From Sphingobacterium sp. ML3W (GTDB lineage Bacteria; Bacteroidota; Bacteroidia; Sphingobacteriales; Sphingobacteriaceae), in the NCBI RefSeq assembly GCF_029542085.1, contig NZ_CP107036.1:6448001-6512000 (forward strand): a DNA stretch of 64,000 nt. Reading direction: 5' to 3'. A model generated the notes under the pieces. The model was given only the letters and a program-made list of their open reading frames with translations, had not been told where the DNA came from and ran no database searches. Positions 53,713 through 63,196 of the stretch are shown here, piece after piece. How positions within the stretch are numbered: position 1 is the stretch's first letter; every line of letters begins with the position of its first letter. Made by a program: the position numbers and the translations under genes.

Positions 53713-56700
53713 ATGGTAAAACTCAACTTAACCAAGAAACCATTTTTTGTTTTGCTGCTTCTGACACTGATGTCCTTTCAATGTCTGGCTGGAACGATCA
53801 ATGGTATTGTCAAGAATGCTGCCGGACAGCGTCTAGCTGGGGTCAGTATCGTATTGAAAAATGCAGGAAGCAATTTTTCGACGAGCAGTTCTAGTGCGGC
53901 TGACGGGAGCTTTCGTTTTGCGGAAGTCCCCAATGCCAAAGGGTATGAATTGACCTTCTCTTATATTGGTTATCAGACCTATGTAGAAAAAGATGTACAA
54001 GTGTCAGTTTCGGGCGCGACAACCCTGTCTATTATCCTGGAGGATCAAGTCAACCAATTGGAAGACGTGGTGGTGATCGGTTATGGGAAGCAGAAAAAAA
54101 GTGATCTGACGGGGGCCATTGCTTCGCTTTCGAGCAATGAGCTAACAAAAGGCGGTGCCGTGAGTAATGTAGGGCAAGCATTGCAAGGAAAAGCTTCGGG
54201 AGTAGTGGTAACACAAAATTCGAAAGCTCCCGGAGGGAGTACATCTATTCGGATCCGAGGAACCAATTCCATCAGTGGAAGTAACGATCCATTGTATGTT
54301 ATTGATGGTTTCCCTACAAATAATGGGATCAATATCAACCCAGATGATATCGCCTCCATGGATATTCTCAAAGATGCGTCAGCAACAGCGATCTATGGAT
54401 CCAGAGGTGCAAACGGTGTTATCATCATTACGACGAAACGAGGTAAGACAGATCAAAATAATATTACTTATAGTGGTTATGTGGGGACGCAAAATCCAAT
54501 TAATCCCTTTCGATTTCTTGATGGCAAGCAATACATGAACCTCGCTAATGCGCTTTATAAGGAGATTGAAGGTCAGGAAAACCAAGAAAATGCAGTGTAT
54601 ACTAAATCACAGCTTGAGTCTGATGTGAATACCGACTGGGTCAAAGAGACCATGCGCAACAGCATTTTGCAGAATCATAATCTACAGTTTTCAGGAGGTG
54701 GTGAGAAAACAAAAGTATTGACAAGTCTGGGGTATTTTGATCAAAAAGGGATTTTGAAGACAACGGATTTTAACCGGGTATCGGGACGTATCAATGTAGA
54801 TCAAAAAGTTAACGATTTTATTCGAGCTGGTGCAACTTTGTCTGCCCAGCGTGAGAAATCCAACATGCAGGTATATGATGGAAATATTCTGAATTCGAAT
54901 GTTCTGTATAGTATATTGACTTATGACCCAACGGTTCCAGTGTATAATGCTGATGGTAGCTTTGGAAGGCCTCCAGGCGGACAAGGTGATAATCCATTGG
55001 CCAACTTAATTTCTCGAATCAACGATGTGCAACGCGACAAATTAAACGGAAATATCTTTGTGGAAGTGAATCCGATCAAGGAACTGACATTACGGATGAA
55101 TGCCGGTACCGAGATTACCCACGATCAATTGGGCAGCTATCTGACCAGAGATTCTTATCAAGGGGGAATTGATGACGGTGTCGCTAGTCAGGCCGATTTC
55201 AATGAAACACATAATCTAATTGATTTTTATGCAACATACGCAAAAGTATTTAACGAAAAGCATAGCTTGAACGTGATGGGTGGTTATTCGTACGAAAAAT
55301 ATGTGCGCAACAATAAAGGGATAAACGTGAAAGGGTTCTCAACAGATTTATTGGAATACAATAATTTGGGGATGGCCTCAAGTATTACTGGTGTAAACTC
55401 TGCTAAGTCAGAGAATCTCGTGATCTCCTTCTTCGGCCGTGTAAACTATACCTATGATGATAAATATTTGTTAACAGCTACTTTGCGTAGGGACGGCTCT
55501 TCACGTTTCAGTCCCAATCACCGTTGGGGAACTTTTCCTTCGGCGGCCTTTGCCTGGAAAATCAATAATGAAGACTTTATGAAAGGGCAACAGTTATTCT
55601 CTGACTTAAAGTTTAGATTGGGCTATGGTCAGACCGGAAATGATCGAGTGGCTGATTATGCTTCTTATGGCTTAATGGATAATGGACACTATACTTTTGA
55701 TGGCGTCAATAATGCTGGTGGTGTAAAACAAAATCCAACTTACCCCGAAAACGATAAACTAAAATGGGAATCTACCACGCAGTATAATGTGGGTGTTGAT
55801 TTTTCATTCTTTAAAAATAGATTGGCATTTACCTTGGATGCTTATTATAAGAAGACAAACGATCTCTTGATAAGAAGTATACTACCATACTACACTGGAT
55901 ATAGTTCTGGACAACGCAATCTGGGTACGATGAATAATAAAGGATTGGAGTTTTCGGTAACCAGCAAGAATATGACGGGTGAATTTACCTGGGAAACAAA
56001 ATTGAACTTAGCTATGAACCGCAATAAAGTTTCCAGTCTCGGTGGTGAACCCGATCAACTATTGACTTCTTCAAAACCAATGGGCAATGTCTCGGAGGAG
56101 GCTTATTCCGTGATCCGTGTAGGTGAATCGTTAGGCTCCTTGTTTGGTTACAAATATCTTGGTGTAATTCAGCAGGGAGAGAAATATGGTCCGCAACCGA
56201 ACTCAAAGCCAGGAGATCCAAAGTTTGCTGATGTCAATGGCGATGGTACCATAAACTCGGCTGATCGTACCATTATTGGCCGGGGTTATCCGAAACTCAA
56301 TTTTGGGATGACCAATACATTTACATATAAACATTTCGATCTAACTGCGTTTGTCTATGGAAATGTAGGGAATGACCTGTTGAATATGACGCGTATGAAC
56401 CTTGAATGGAAGCGTGGTACTGAAGCATTAAATCGCTGGACACCGACGAATACCAATACAGATATCCCAAGAAATGGATTTTATTATATGAGTTATGGCG
56501 GGTATATCAATGATCATTTTGTTGAAAATGCATCTTTCTTACGCTTACGGAATTTGACATTGGGTTATACTGTTCCATTGAGAACGAAAGCAATTCAATC
56601 CATCCGTGTGTACGGCATGGCGGAAAACTTATTTACAATCAGTAATTACTCCGGTTGGGATCCAGAGGTGGATACCAAAGGTTATGAAAATGATGCGTTG

Positions 56701-56811
56701 GTAAAGAATAGATCCGGAAATAATCAGAGTGCTAATGCCGGTGTGGGATTGGACTTCAATTCCTATCCTTCAATGCGTTCATTTACTTTTGGCGTTAGTG
56801 CCACATTTTAA
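53713..56811 (+). CDS. SusC-family TonB-dependent transporter (pair 5)
   Basis: A 1032-residue outer membrane receptor. Signal peptide about 1-26 (SFQCLAG), then directly the regulatory-like domain (about 27-110, TINGIVKNAAGQRLAGVSIV), EDVVVIGYGKQKKSDLTGAI from residue 117, plug to about 250 (ATAIYGSRGANGVIIITTKR) and a barrel ending FGVSATF. The N-terminal STN signalling domain usual in transporters coupled to FecR is absent, although the gene lies immediately after FecR. It pairs with SusD 5, 27 bp downstream. The expected cargo is a glycan processed by the enzymes downstream, but its identity is unknown. Confidence 0.95.
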   Translation: MVKLNLTKKPFFVLLLLTLMSFQCLAGTINGIVKNAAGQRLAGVSIVLKNAGSNFSTSSSSAADGSFRFAEVPNAKGYELTFSYIGYQTYVEKDVQVSVSGATTLSIILEDQVNQLEDVVVIGYGKQKKSDLTGAIASLSSNELTKGGAVSNVGQALQGKASGVVVTQNSKAPGGSTSIRIRGTNSISGSNDPLYVIDGFPTNNGININPDDIASMDILKDASATAIYGSRGANGVIIITTKRGKTDQNNITYSGYVGTQNPINPFRFLDGKQYMNLANALYKEIEGQENQENAVYTKSQLESDVNTDWVKETMRNSILQNHNLQFSGGGEKTKVLTSLGYFDQKGILKTTDFNRVSGRINVDQKVNDFIRAGATLSAQREKSNMQVYDGNILNSNVLYSILTYDPTVPVYNADGSFGRPPGGQGDNPLANLISRINDVQRDKLNGNIFVEVNPIKELTLRMNAGTEITHDQLGSYLTRDSYQGGIDDGVASQADFNETHNLIDFYATYAKVFNEKHSLNVMGGYSYEKYVRNNKGINVKGFSTDLLEYNNLGMASSITGVNSAKSENLVISFFGRVNYTYDDKYLLTATLRRDGSSRFSPNHRWGTFPSAAFAWKINNEDFMKGQQLFSDLKFRLGYGQTGNDRVADYASYGLMDNGHYTFDGVNNAGGVKQNPTYPENDKLKWESTTQYNVGVDFSFFKNRLAFTLDAYYKKTNDLLIRSILPYYTGYSSGQRNLGTMNNKGLEFSVTSKNMTGEFTWETKLNLAMNRNKVSSLGGEPDQLLTSSKPMGNVSEEAYSVIRVGESLGSLFGYKYLGVIQQGEKYGPQPNSKPGDPKFADVNGDGTINSADRTIIGRGYPKLNFGMTNTFTYKHFDLTAFVYGNVGNDLLNMTRMNLEWKRGTEALNRWTPTNTNTDIPRNGFYYMSYGGYINDHFVENASFLRLRNLTLGYTVPLRTKAIQSIRVYGMAENLFTISNYSGWDPEVDTKGYENDALVKNRSGNNQSANAGVGLDFNSYPSMRSFTFGVSATF

Positions 56812-56838
56812 TATGTAACACCCAAAATTCTATACGAC

Positions 56839-58401
56839 ATGAACAAGATTAAAACGAATATAAAATATATGCTGGGGATAGCTGGGCTAGCCTCTATTCT
56901 TACGGGAAGTTTGCAAAGCTGCACCAAACTCGAACCAAAGTTATATAGCGATCTAACAACTAAAAACGCCTATTCAACAGAAAGCGATATTAATGCGGCC
57001 TTAACAGGTATATATACAAGTTTGTCACCTTATCCCGGTGATGCTTATCTATATTATGCGGGATATCTGGTAATGATTACAGATTATGCAACTGACATAG
57101 GGTTTTCTACAGCAGCTGGAGATCCCACACGGATGAGTAATTTTACATACGATGACAATAACCGGTATTTTAAGTTCAATTACCAAAATATGTACCAGGT
57201 TATCAGTAATGCCAATATGCTGATTGACCGTATTGAAAATGTAACGATCTCTGAGGGACGTAAAAAGGAAATTATTGCACAGGCGAGATTTCTGCGCGCA
57301 TTATCCTATATGGATCTAACAGATGCTTGGGGGCCTGTGCCGCTAATTACTACGGTTAAAAACCCTACAGAAAGCTACAATGAGCCCTTGGCTCCCGTTG
57401 AAAAAATAGACGCGCAGATTGCAGAAGATTGTCAATATGCAATGGATAACCTTCCGGAAAAATGGACTGCCGAAATTGGACGCGCGACAAAAGGTGCCGC
57501 GCTTACGTTGATGGGCAAAATGTATATGCGTTCACATAACTATGAAAAGGCAAAGGTTTATATTGATCAGGTACTGGCGCTGCGGAACAAAGGTATATAT
57601 AAATTAAACCCTGACTTTAAGAAAGAATGGTCTGATGACAATAAGGTGGATATGGGCTTGATCTTTGGTGTTCTACATGAACCTACATTAAATGGAGGCG
57701 AGATTACAAATCACTTTGGTCCAACCGATAATCCAGAGGTACCGGATAGATGGCAATATTACGGTGTATCATTGGATTTTTGGCGGAAGTATAGTGATCT
57801 CGATCCTCGGAAAAAATTCTTCTATTACAATTACGAGGGTAAAGCGGCACGTGATAAAAATACGAAACATGGTTTTTTTTACATGTTACCAGCAAAGGGG
57901 CAAACAACACCGCCTAGTGACACCGTTAAATTCCTTCAGAATGTTGCTACAAAAAAATATTCCTATGAAATGGTTAACAACTCCTATCTTGATGGACGGA
58001 CCATACAAGTATTTCGTTTAGCGGATGTGATTTTGTGTAAAGCGGAAATTGAAAATGCATTGAACGGACCCGCAGCGGCATTGCCTTACATCAATGAAGT
58101 TCGCAAACGGGCTGGTGCACCAGCTTACGGTGATCATCCAAACTTCCCAGTACCGACAAGTAAGGAACAGATGATCGATGCATTGGTGGATGAACGTGGT
58201 TTTGAACTGGTATTCGAGTATAAAAGACGCCAAGACTTGATCCGATTGGGACGTTATGAAAAAGTGAGTAATGCCTATCTTAAAGGTCGCGGATTGAGGG
58301 AGAATGTTACTGAAGCAATGCGGTATTTTCCTTATCCATTGGAAGAGGCCCGTTTACATCAGGAAATGACTGCAGCAAATCCATCACGATTGCCTAAATA
58401 A
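56839..58401 (+). CDS. SusD-family surface glycan-binding lipoprotein (pair 5)
   Basis: A 520-residue lipoprotein with lipobox SLQSC (lipidated Cys28). SusD features are KLEPKLYSDLTTKNAYSTES, IIAQARFLRALSYMDLTDAW, TPR-like LTLMGKMYMRSHNYEKAKVY, FRLADVILCKAEIENALNGP and VDERGFELVFEYKRRQDLIR. The C-terminus ends AANPSRLPK rather than the common NPGY, a small departure. It follows SusC 5 and precedes the sulfotransferase-like gene by 30 bp, so the operon probably continues. Confidence 0.95.
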   Translation: MNKIKTNIKYMLGIAGLASILTGSLQSCTKLEPKLYSDLTTKNAYSTESDINAALTGIYTSLSPYPGDAYLYYAGYLVMITDYATDIGFSTAAGDPTRMSNFTYDDNNRYFKFNYQNMYQVISNANMLIDRIENVTISEGRKKEIIAQARFLRALSYMDLTDAWGPVPLITTVKNPTESYNEPLAPVEKIDAQIAEDCQYAMDNLPEKWTAEIGRATKGAALTLMGKMYMRSHNYEKAKVYIDQVLALRNKGIYKLNPDFKKEWSDDNKVDMGLIFGVLHEPTLNGGEITNHFGPTDNPEVPDRWQYYGVSLDFWRKYSDLDPRKKFFYYNYEGKAARDKNTKHGFFYMLPAKGQTTPPSDTVKFLQNVATKKYSYEMVNNSYLDGRTIQVFRLADVILCKAEIENALNGPAAALPYINEVRKRAGAPAYGDHPNFPVPTSKEQMIDALVDERGFELVFEYKRRQDLIRLGRYEKVSNAYLKGRGLRENVTEAMRYFPYPLEEARLHQEMTAANPSRLPK

Positions 58402-58431
58402 TAATAAGACGGAATAAAAAAATATGTGCAG

Positions 58432-59913
58432 ATGAAATTCTTCAAAGCAATTATCGTATTAACGGCCATAGTGGCTGCCTCTGCCGGTTACTATTATTAC
58501 AGCAATCAGGTAGAAATCGAAACGATTGAACTCACATCACCCAATAACCTACCCCTCGATGAGGATATTCATGTACGTCTGAACAAAGCTGCGGATGCTT
58601 ATGTCGAATATTGGAAAGAGGATGGTGGGCAGGTCCATCAAACTGTTGTGTCGAAATCGTCATTGAATCATAACTTTCATCTCCTGACGCTGGAACCTAA
58701 TAGCAGCTACAAATTTCGGGTAGTCATCGATCAGATGATCCCTGTTAAATCCAGTGAACAGTCTTTTAAGACAAGACCGCAATCGCCATGGATGGTGCAT
58801 GACTGGATCAAAGGCGACCATCCACATGATGAAAAAGCGCTGGGGAATGGCCTGGTATTATTATGTTATCGCGGTTATCCAGGCTATATGGCTATGGTCG
58901 ATGGTAAAGGAACGATCCGATGGTATTGGCAAGATGAGAAATTGGGCGTGCGCCTGGCTTCATTAACACCAAGAGGAACAATTCTAGCCTTACTGGCTCC
59001 TGCAAGTAAGGATGAATTCAATAAGCCCAATCAACCGAGTAAGAAATCAACCAATGCCAGTTATTATCTGCGCAGCGGAAGGATCGGATTTGTAGGCGGA
59101 ACTGTATTGGTGGAGATTGATCTGACAGGGAAGGAAATTACCCGAATCGATCTGGATAAAAAAGGGATCGTCATGCATCACGATGTACAGATGGATAAGC
59201 AAAATAATATCGTTGGTATCGTCAGGGACTTTAGAATAGATGATAGACCCGGTCATCCAAAAGATACGCTCTGGGGAGACGCTATATTGACCATGGATAC
59301 CAAAGGCAATGTGTTGAAAAAATGGTCCCCCTGGAAAAAATGGGATATTCAGAACGATAAAAAATTGGATAGCCTAAAACATGACCGATTCCACTTTAAT
59401 ACTATTTCCTTTGACAGGGACAGCAATTACCTCACTTCTTCACCAATTGAAAATCAGGTTTGGAAAATTGATGCGAAAACGGGCGATATCCTCTGGAAAC
59501 TAGGAAAGGACGGTGATTTTAAATTGAAGGAAAAAGACTTGTTCTATTTTCAGCATGCACCGCATATCACCAAAACTGGTGAACTGCTTCTTTTTGATAA
59601 TGGCGATTTCTCCCCTCGTGATAGTACAACGGCCAATAAACAGTCCCGTGCTATCGCCTTCAACCTTGACCAAAAGAACAAAACGGCAACATTAGCTTAT
59701 GCAGCCCCTATTCCTAAAAAACAATTTACTGCGAGAATGGGAAGTGCTTATGAATTGGAGAATGGCAATCTGCTGCAAACAAGCTCAAAGACAGGATCAG
59801 TACTCATAACAGATAAAAAAGGTAAAGTACTCTGGGAGTTAAATGCCTATTTTATACCTTATCGTGCCCTGTATGTCTCCGAAGGAATTTGGAATAAATA
59901 TCGAAAAAACTAA
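58432..59913 (+). CDS. Arylsulfate sulfotransferase (ASST)-family protein
   Basis: A 493-residue protein. The ATG at 58432 is preferred to a GTG at 58426. An N-terminal hydrophobic segment (about 5-22) looks like a signal anchor rather than a clear cleavable peptide. A small beta-domain follows (about 28-105), then a beta-propeller of the Arylsulfotrans family. Candidate catalytic histidines are H249/H250 (MHHDVQMD), H321 (DRFHFNTIS) and H375 (FQHAPHI), with the family segment LLLFDNGDFSPRD. Known ASST enzymes move sulfate between phenolic compounds without PAPS. Many Bacteroidota homologues are uncharacterised, so the reaction here is a family guess. It lies 30 bp after SusD 5. Confidence 0.8.
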   Translation: MKFFKAIIVLTAIVAASAGYYYYSNQVEIETIELTSPNNLPLDEDIHVRLNKAADAYVEYWKEDGGQVHQTVVSKSSLNHNFHLLTLEPNSSYKFRVVIDQMIPVKSSEQSFKTRPQSPWMVHDWIKGDHPHDEKALGNGLVLLCYRGYPGYMAMVDGKGTIRWYWQDEKLGVRLASLTPRGTILALLAPASKDEFNKPNQPSKKSTNASYYLRSGRIGFVGGTVLVEIDLTGKEITRIDLDKKGIVMHHDVQMDKQNNIVGIVRDFRIDDRPGHPKDTLWGDAILTMDTKGNVLKKWSPWKKWDIQNDKKLDSLKHDRFHFNTISFDRDSNYLTSSPIENQVWKIDAKTGDILWKLGKDGDFKLKEKDLFYFQHAPHITKTGELLLFDNGDFSPRDSTTANKQSRAIAFNLDQKNKTATLAYAAPIPKKQFTARMGSAYELENGNLLQTSSKTGSVLITDKKGKVLWELNAYFIPYRALYVSEGIWNKYRKN

Positions 59914-59932
59914 TGCATAAAAAAGTATAAGA

Positions 59933-59987
59933 TCATCTTGAGCTGAGTGTGGTATACATCCGGTATAAGCACTTTCGCTCAAGGTGA
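59933..59987 (+). repeat. 55 nt imperfect hairpin, REP-like intergenic element
   Basis: TCATCTTGAGC (59933-59943) pairs with GCTCAAGGTGA (59977-59987) with one G-U pair. Inside are AGTG (59946-59949) with CACT (59970-59973) and TATAC (59953-59957) with GTATA (59963-59967), around a 5 nt loop. There is no T tract. The TTCGCTCAAGGTGAC segment resembles palindromic intergenic repeats common in Bacteroidota genomes. Confidence 0.65.
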
Positions 59988-60014
59988 CTTTAATGGCAAT
60001 TAATAACTATTTAC

Positions 60015-60036
60015 GTGTACTGGTTTTTGGGTACAC
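60015..60036. repeat. Small inverted repeat before the putative hydrolase gene
   Basis: GTGTAC (60015-60020) and GTACAC (60031-60036) with a 10 nt spacer, 12 bp before the next start codon. It may be a weak leader hairpin or chance. Confidence 0.25.
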
Positions 60037-60048
60037 CTAACACCTTGT

Positions 60049-63000
60049 ATGATGAAGAAAAGAACAGCCTATAGTAAGCTGGCAACAATCCTTGCCGTAT
60101 CATTATTCGTAAACGCTGTCCATGGACAGCTGGCTTATCCACCTGAAAAGCAAAAATGGGATGCGGATCAACTTGGTAATCACCGTGCGGTTCTCAAGAT
60201 AAACACAGATCAAAAAGAGGTTCAATCCGTTATTCCTTGGCGTAACCGATGGGTTGAGGCCAATCAAGAGGTCATAATTGTTGATAGTGCAAGTAATAAA
60301 CAGGTAACGTCGATTAATTATCTCTGGATGAATGCAGAATCGGGTGGCTTACGTTTTCGTCCGACTTCAGGCAAGGGAATATATTATGTTTATTATTTAC
60401 CTTATAAAATGGGTGGACGTAGCCGAAATTATCCGGATGCGATTTACTTGAAAAATTCGACGCCAGCACCCGTTCAAGCTGCAAAAAATGACGCTATTAG
60501 TTCCAAAGGTATCACTGTTGAACGGTTTGAAGCCGTAGATCAGTATAATAGCAATGATCCCATGGAAGTGCTGGCTACTAAAGCGGAGATCAAAAGCTTC
60601 TTGAACAGCAATACAAAAGAAGATTATTTTGTTTTTCCTGAAAGACGGGAGTCTCCCATCAAAATGGAAAATAACCTCCCACAACTGTGGATGACGAAAA
60701 CTAAGGTTCCGAATCAACTGGAGGGAAATGCGCAAAAAGGCGAATACTATGCTTTTCAATTGGGATTGTGGTCACCGAAGCGAGATCTTCAAACAGTTCA
60801 GGTATCATTTTCGGATTTTAAGTCTAGCGATGGGACAATTATTGCTGCCAATAGCTTGAACTGTTTAAATACGCAAGGCACGGCTTATACGGGAGAGGCG
60901 ATGCATTTGACAGTGAATGTACCTGCGAACAAGATACAAGCCCTTTGGTGTGGCATGCAAGTACCGGAAAATATTCCGGTGGGGACTTATGTCGGCACAG
61001 CCACGGTAAAAGCAAATAATGCTACAGCCAAGAAGGTCAAGCTTGTATTTCATGTGTCGGACAACGCCAGTGGACTGGCAAGTGTTGATCAGCCCTGGAA
61101 AATGACACGATTGCCCTGGCTGAATTCAACGCTGGCACAAAAGAATACTGTCATTGCGCCCTATACGCCAATTGCTTTGACAGCTGATTCAACCTTACAG
61201 CTCTTGGGACGTGAAGTTAAGTTGAGCGCAACTGGTCTGCCCAAACAGATCAGTACATTTTTTACGCCCGAAATGACATCGATCTCAACAAAGCCAAATA
61301 CATTGTTGTATGAACCAGTACATTTTCATTTTTATCGTGCCTCAGACGGAAAGGAAATACAGCTCCAAGCTGCCGGCGTTCAATTTAAAGAGAAAAATGA
61401 AGGTGAATATCGTTGGATAGCCAAAAATGAATCGGCCGACCTGACGATGGAAGTGGAGGGGAAACTAGAATTTGATGGTTATTTGCATTATGTGGTTAAA
61501 CTAACAGCGTTAAATGATATCAATTTAAAAGATATCAATATGCATATTCCGGTCATGCCTGACAAAGCAAACTATTTTATGGGGCTAGGACAGAAGGGGG
61601 GGAAGCGACCGGAACAGCTTTCGTGGAATTGGGATGTCGCAAATAAGAATCAAGACGGTGGCTGGATTGGCGCCGTAAATGCAGGACTTCAGTTTTCACT
61701 GCGCGATGAACATTATTCACGGCCACTTAACACAAACTTCTATCTTCAAAAACCATTGGTGCTACCAACCTCCTGGGGTAATGAGAATAAAGGTGGAATA
61801 GATATCGGTCTCAAGGGCAAATCGGTTTTGGTCAATAGTTATAGTGGTGAACGTCAGCTAAAAAAAGGAGCAGTACTTTATTATAATTTTAACCTATTAA
61901 TTACACCGTTCCATCCGATAAATACTGAAGCACAATGGAATGAACGCTATTATCACGCTTATAAACCAGTGGATTCGGTCCTGGCAAGTGGATCCAATGT
62001 CATTAATATCCACCATGCTAATGTGATCAATCCCTATATCAATTATCCATTTATCGCGACCAAAGAGATGAAGCAATATATTGATCAGGCACATCATGCA
62101 GGATTGAAAGTGAAGATTTACAATACAGTACGCGAGGTTTCCAACAGAGTGTACGAGCTCTATCCTTTGCGGAGCCTAGGCACGGAGGTATTTTCACCGG
62201 GCAAGGGTGGTGGCTATTCTTGGTTGCAGGAACATGTGGGAAACAATTACCTTGCCGCTTGGTATGTGCCCGAATTTAGAGATGCTGCCATTATCAACAG
62301 TGGTATGAATAGATGGCACAACTATTATGTTGAAGGTATGAACTGGCTGGTAGATCATATTGGTATTGATGGAATCTATCTGGATGATGTTGCTTTTGAC
62401 CGCGTAACAATGAAGCGCATCAAGCGGGTATTAACCAAAAATGGGAAATCTGGTCTGATTGATTTACACTCTGCGAATCAATATAATAAAAGCGATGGCT
62501 TTAACAACAGTGCAAATCTCTATCTCGAGCATTTCCCTTATATCAATAGATTATGGTTTGGAGAATATTTTGATTACGAAAATAACCAACCTGATTTCTT
62601 CTTAACAGAAGTAAGTGGGATCCCTTTTGGATTGATGGGCGAAATGCTTCAGGATGGCGGTAATCCTTGGCGCGGAATGATCTATGGTATGACTAATCGG
62701 ATGCCTTACCAAAAGCTGACACCGAAGGATTTATGGAAAACCTGGGATAATTTTGGCATCAAAGGAAGCAATATGATTGGTTATTGGTCACCAAACATTC
62801 CGGTAAAGACAGATAACGAGAAGGTATTGACAACAGTCTATAGCAGATCTGGAAAAGCAATGGTCGCTATAGCGAGCTGGGCCGATACGGATGTTGATGT
62901 ACAACTAGCTATTGATTGGGATAAACTAGGTATTGATCCGAAAAAGGCGAAATTGTCGATTCCAACAATAGCCGATTTTCAGTCGGGTACAGCATATAAA

Positions 63001-63057
63001 TTTGGAGATAAGATTTCTATTGCGAAGAATAAAGGAATCATTCTTTTAATAGAATAA
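60049..63057 (+). CDS. Large secreted putative glycoside hydrolase (DUF6067-like)
   Basis: A 1002-residue secreted protein with signal peptide about 1-26 (FVNAVHGQ). Residues about 27-330 are beta-rich, with a bacterial Ig-like stretch near 300-335. A large beta-sandwich (about 350-620) is followed by a TIM-barrel-like region (about 640-920). In the barrel, IDGIYLDDVAFDRVTMKRIK has adjacent acids D779-D780 at a strand end, a typical catalytic position. GLKVKIYNTVREVSN, LIDLHSANQYNKS and RLWFGEYFDYEN are other barrel segments. The layout resembles the DUF6067 'glycoside hydrolase domain-containing' proteins. No activity can be assigned from sequence. The gap from the ASST-like gene is 135 bp and carries a hairpin. 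Confidence 0.7.
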   Translation: MMKKRTAYSKLATILAVSLFVNAVHGQLAYPPEKQKWDADQLGNHRAVLKINTDQKEVQSVIPWRNRWVEANQEVIIVDSASNKQVTSINYLWMNAESGGLRFRPTSGKGIYYVYYLPYKMGGRSRNYPDAIYLKNSTPAPVQAAKNDAISSKGITVERFEAVDQYNSNDPMEVLATKAEIKSFLNSNTKEDYFVFPERRESPIKMENNLPQLWMTKTKVPNQLEGNAQKGEYYAFQLGLWSPKRDLQTVQVSFSDFKSSDGTIIAANSLNCLNTQGTAYTGEAMHLTVNVPANKIQALWCGMQVPENIPVGTYVGTATVKANNATAKKVKLVFHVSDNASGLASVDQPWKMTRLPWLNSTLAQKNTVIAPYTPIALTADSTLQLLGREVKLSATGLPKQISTFFTPEMTSISTKPNTLLYEPVHFHFYRASDGKEIQLQAAGVQFKEKNEGEYRWIAKNESADLTMEVEGKLEFDGYLHYVVKLTALNDINLKDINMHIPVMPDKANYFMGLGQKGGKRPEQLSWNWDVANKNQDGGWIGAVNAGLQFSLRDEHYSRPLNTNFYLQKPLVLPTSWGNENKGGIDIGLKGKSVLVNSYSGERQLKKGAVLYYNFNLLITPFHPINTEAQWNERYYHAYKPVDSVLASGSNVINIHHANVINPYINYPFIATKEMKQYIDQAHHAGLKVKIYNTVREVSNRVYELYPLRSLGTEVFSPGKGGGYSWLQEHVGNNYLAAWYVPEFRDAAIINSGMNRWHNYYVEGMNWLVDHIGIDGIYLDDVAFDRVTMKRIKRVLTKNGKSGLIDLHSANQYNKSDGFNNSANLYLEHFPYINRLWFGEYFDYENNQPDFFLTEVSGIPFGLMGEMLQDGGNPWRGMIYGMTNRMPYQKLTPKDLWKTWDNFGIKGSNMIGYWSPNIPVKTDNEKVLTTVYSRSGKAMVAIASWADTDVDVQLAIDWDKLGIDPKKAKLSIPTIADFQSGTAYKFGDKISIAKNKGIILLIE

Positions 63058-63196
63058 TAGCCGTAGTCTGGATATAGCGAGGAGCTATTTTAGGTTCCAT
63101 GGGGAGTAAGGGCGGGGGCATGTTGTTGTCGAAATTGCCGGAAGTTATAGGGAAACTTTTGGTAGCTATTGAATTAATGAATAAATACATATTTCA

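Noticed and set aside
47128..56811. SusC 4 and SusC 5 considered as a recent tandem duplication
   Set aside because: The proteins share family motifs but differ throughout the barrel and in signal peptides, so they look like separate ancient paralogues.
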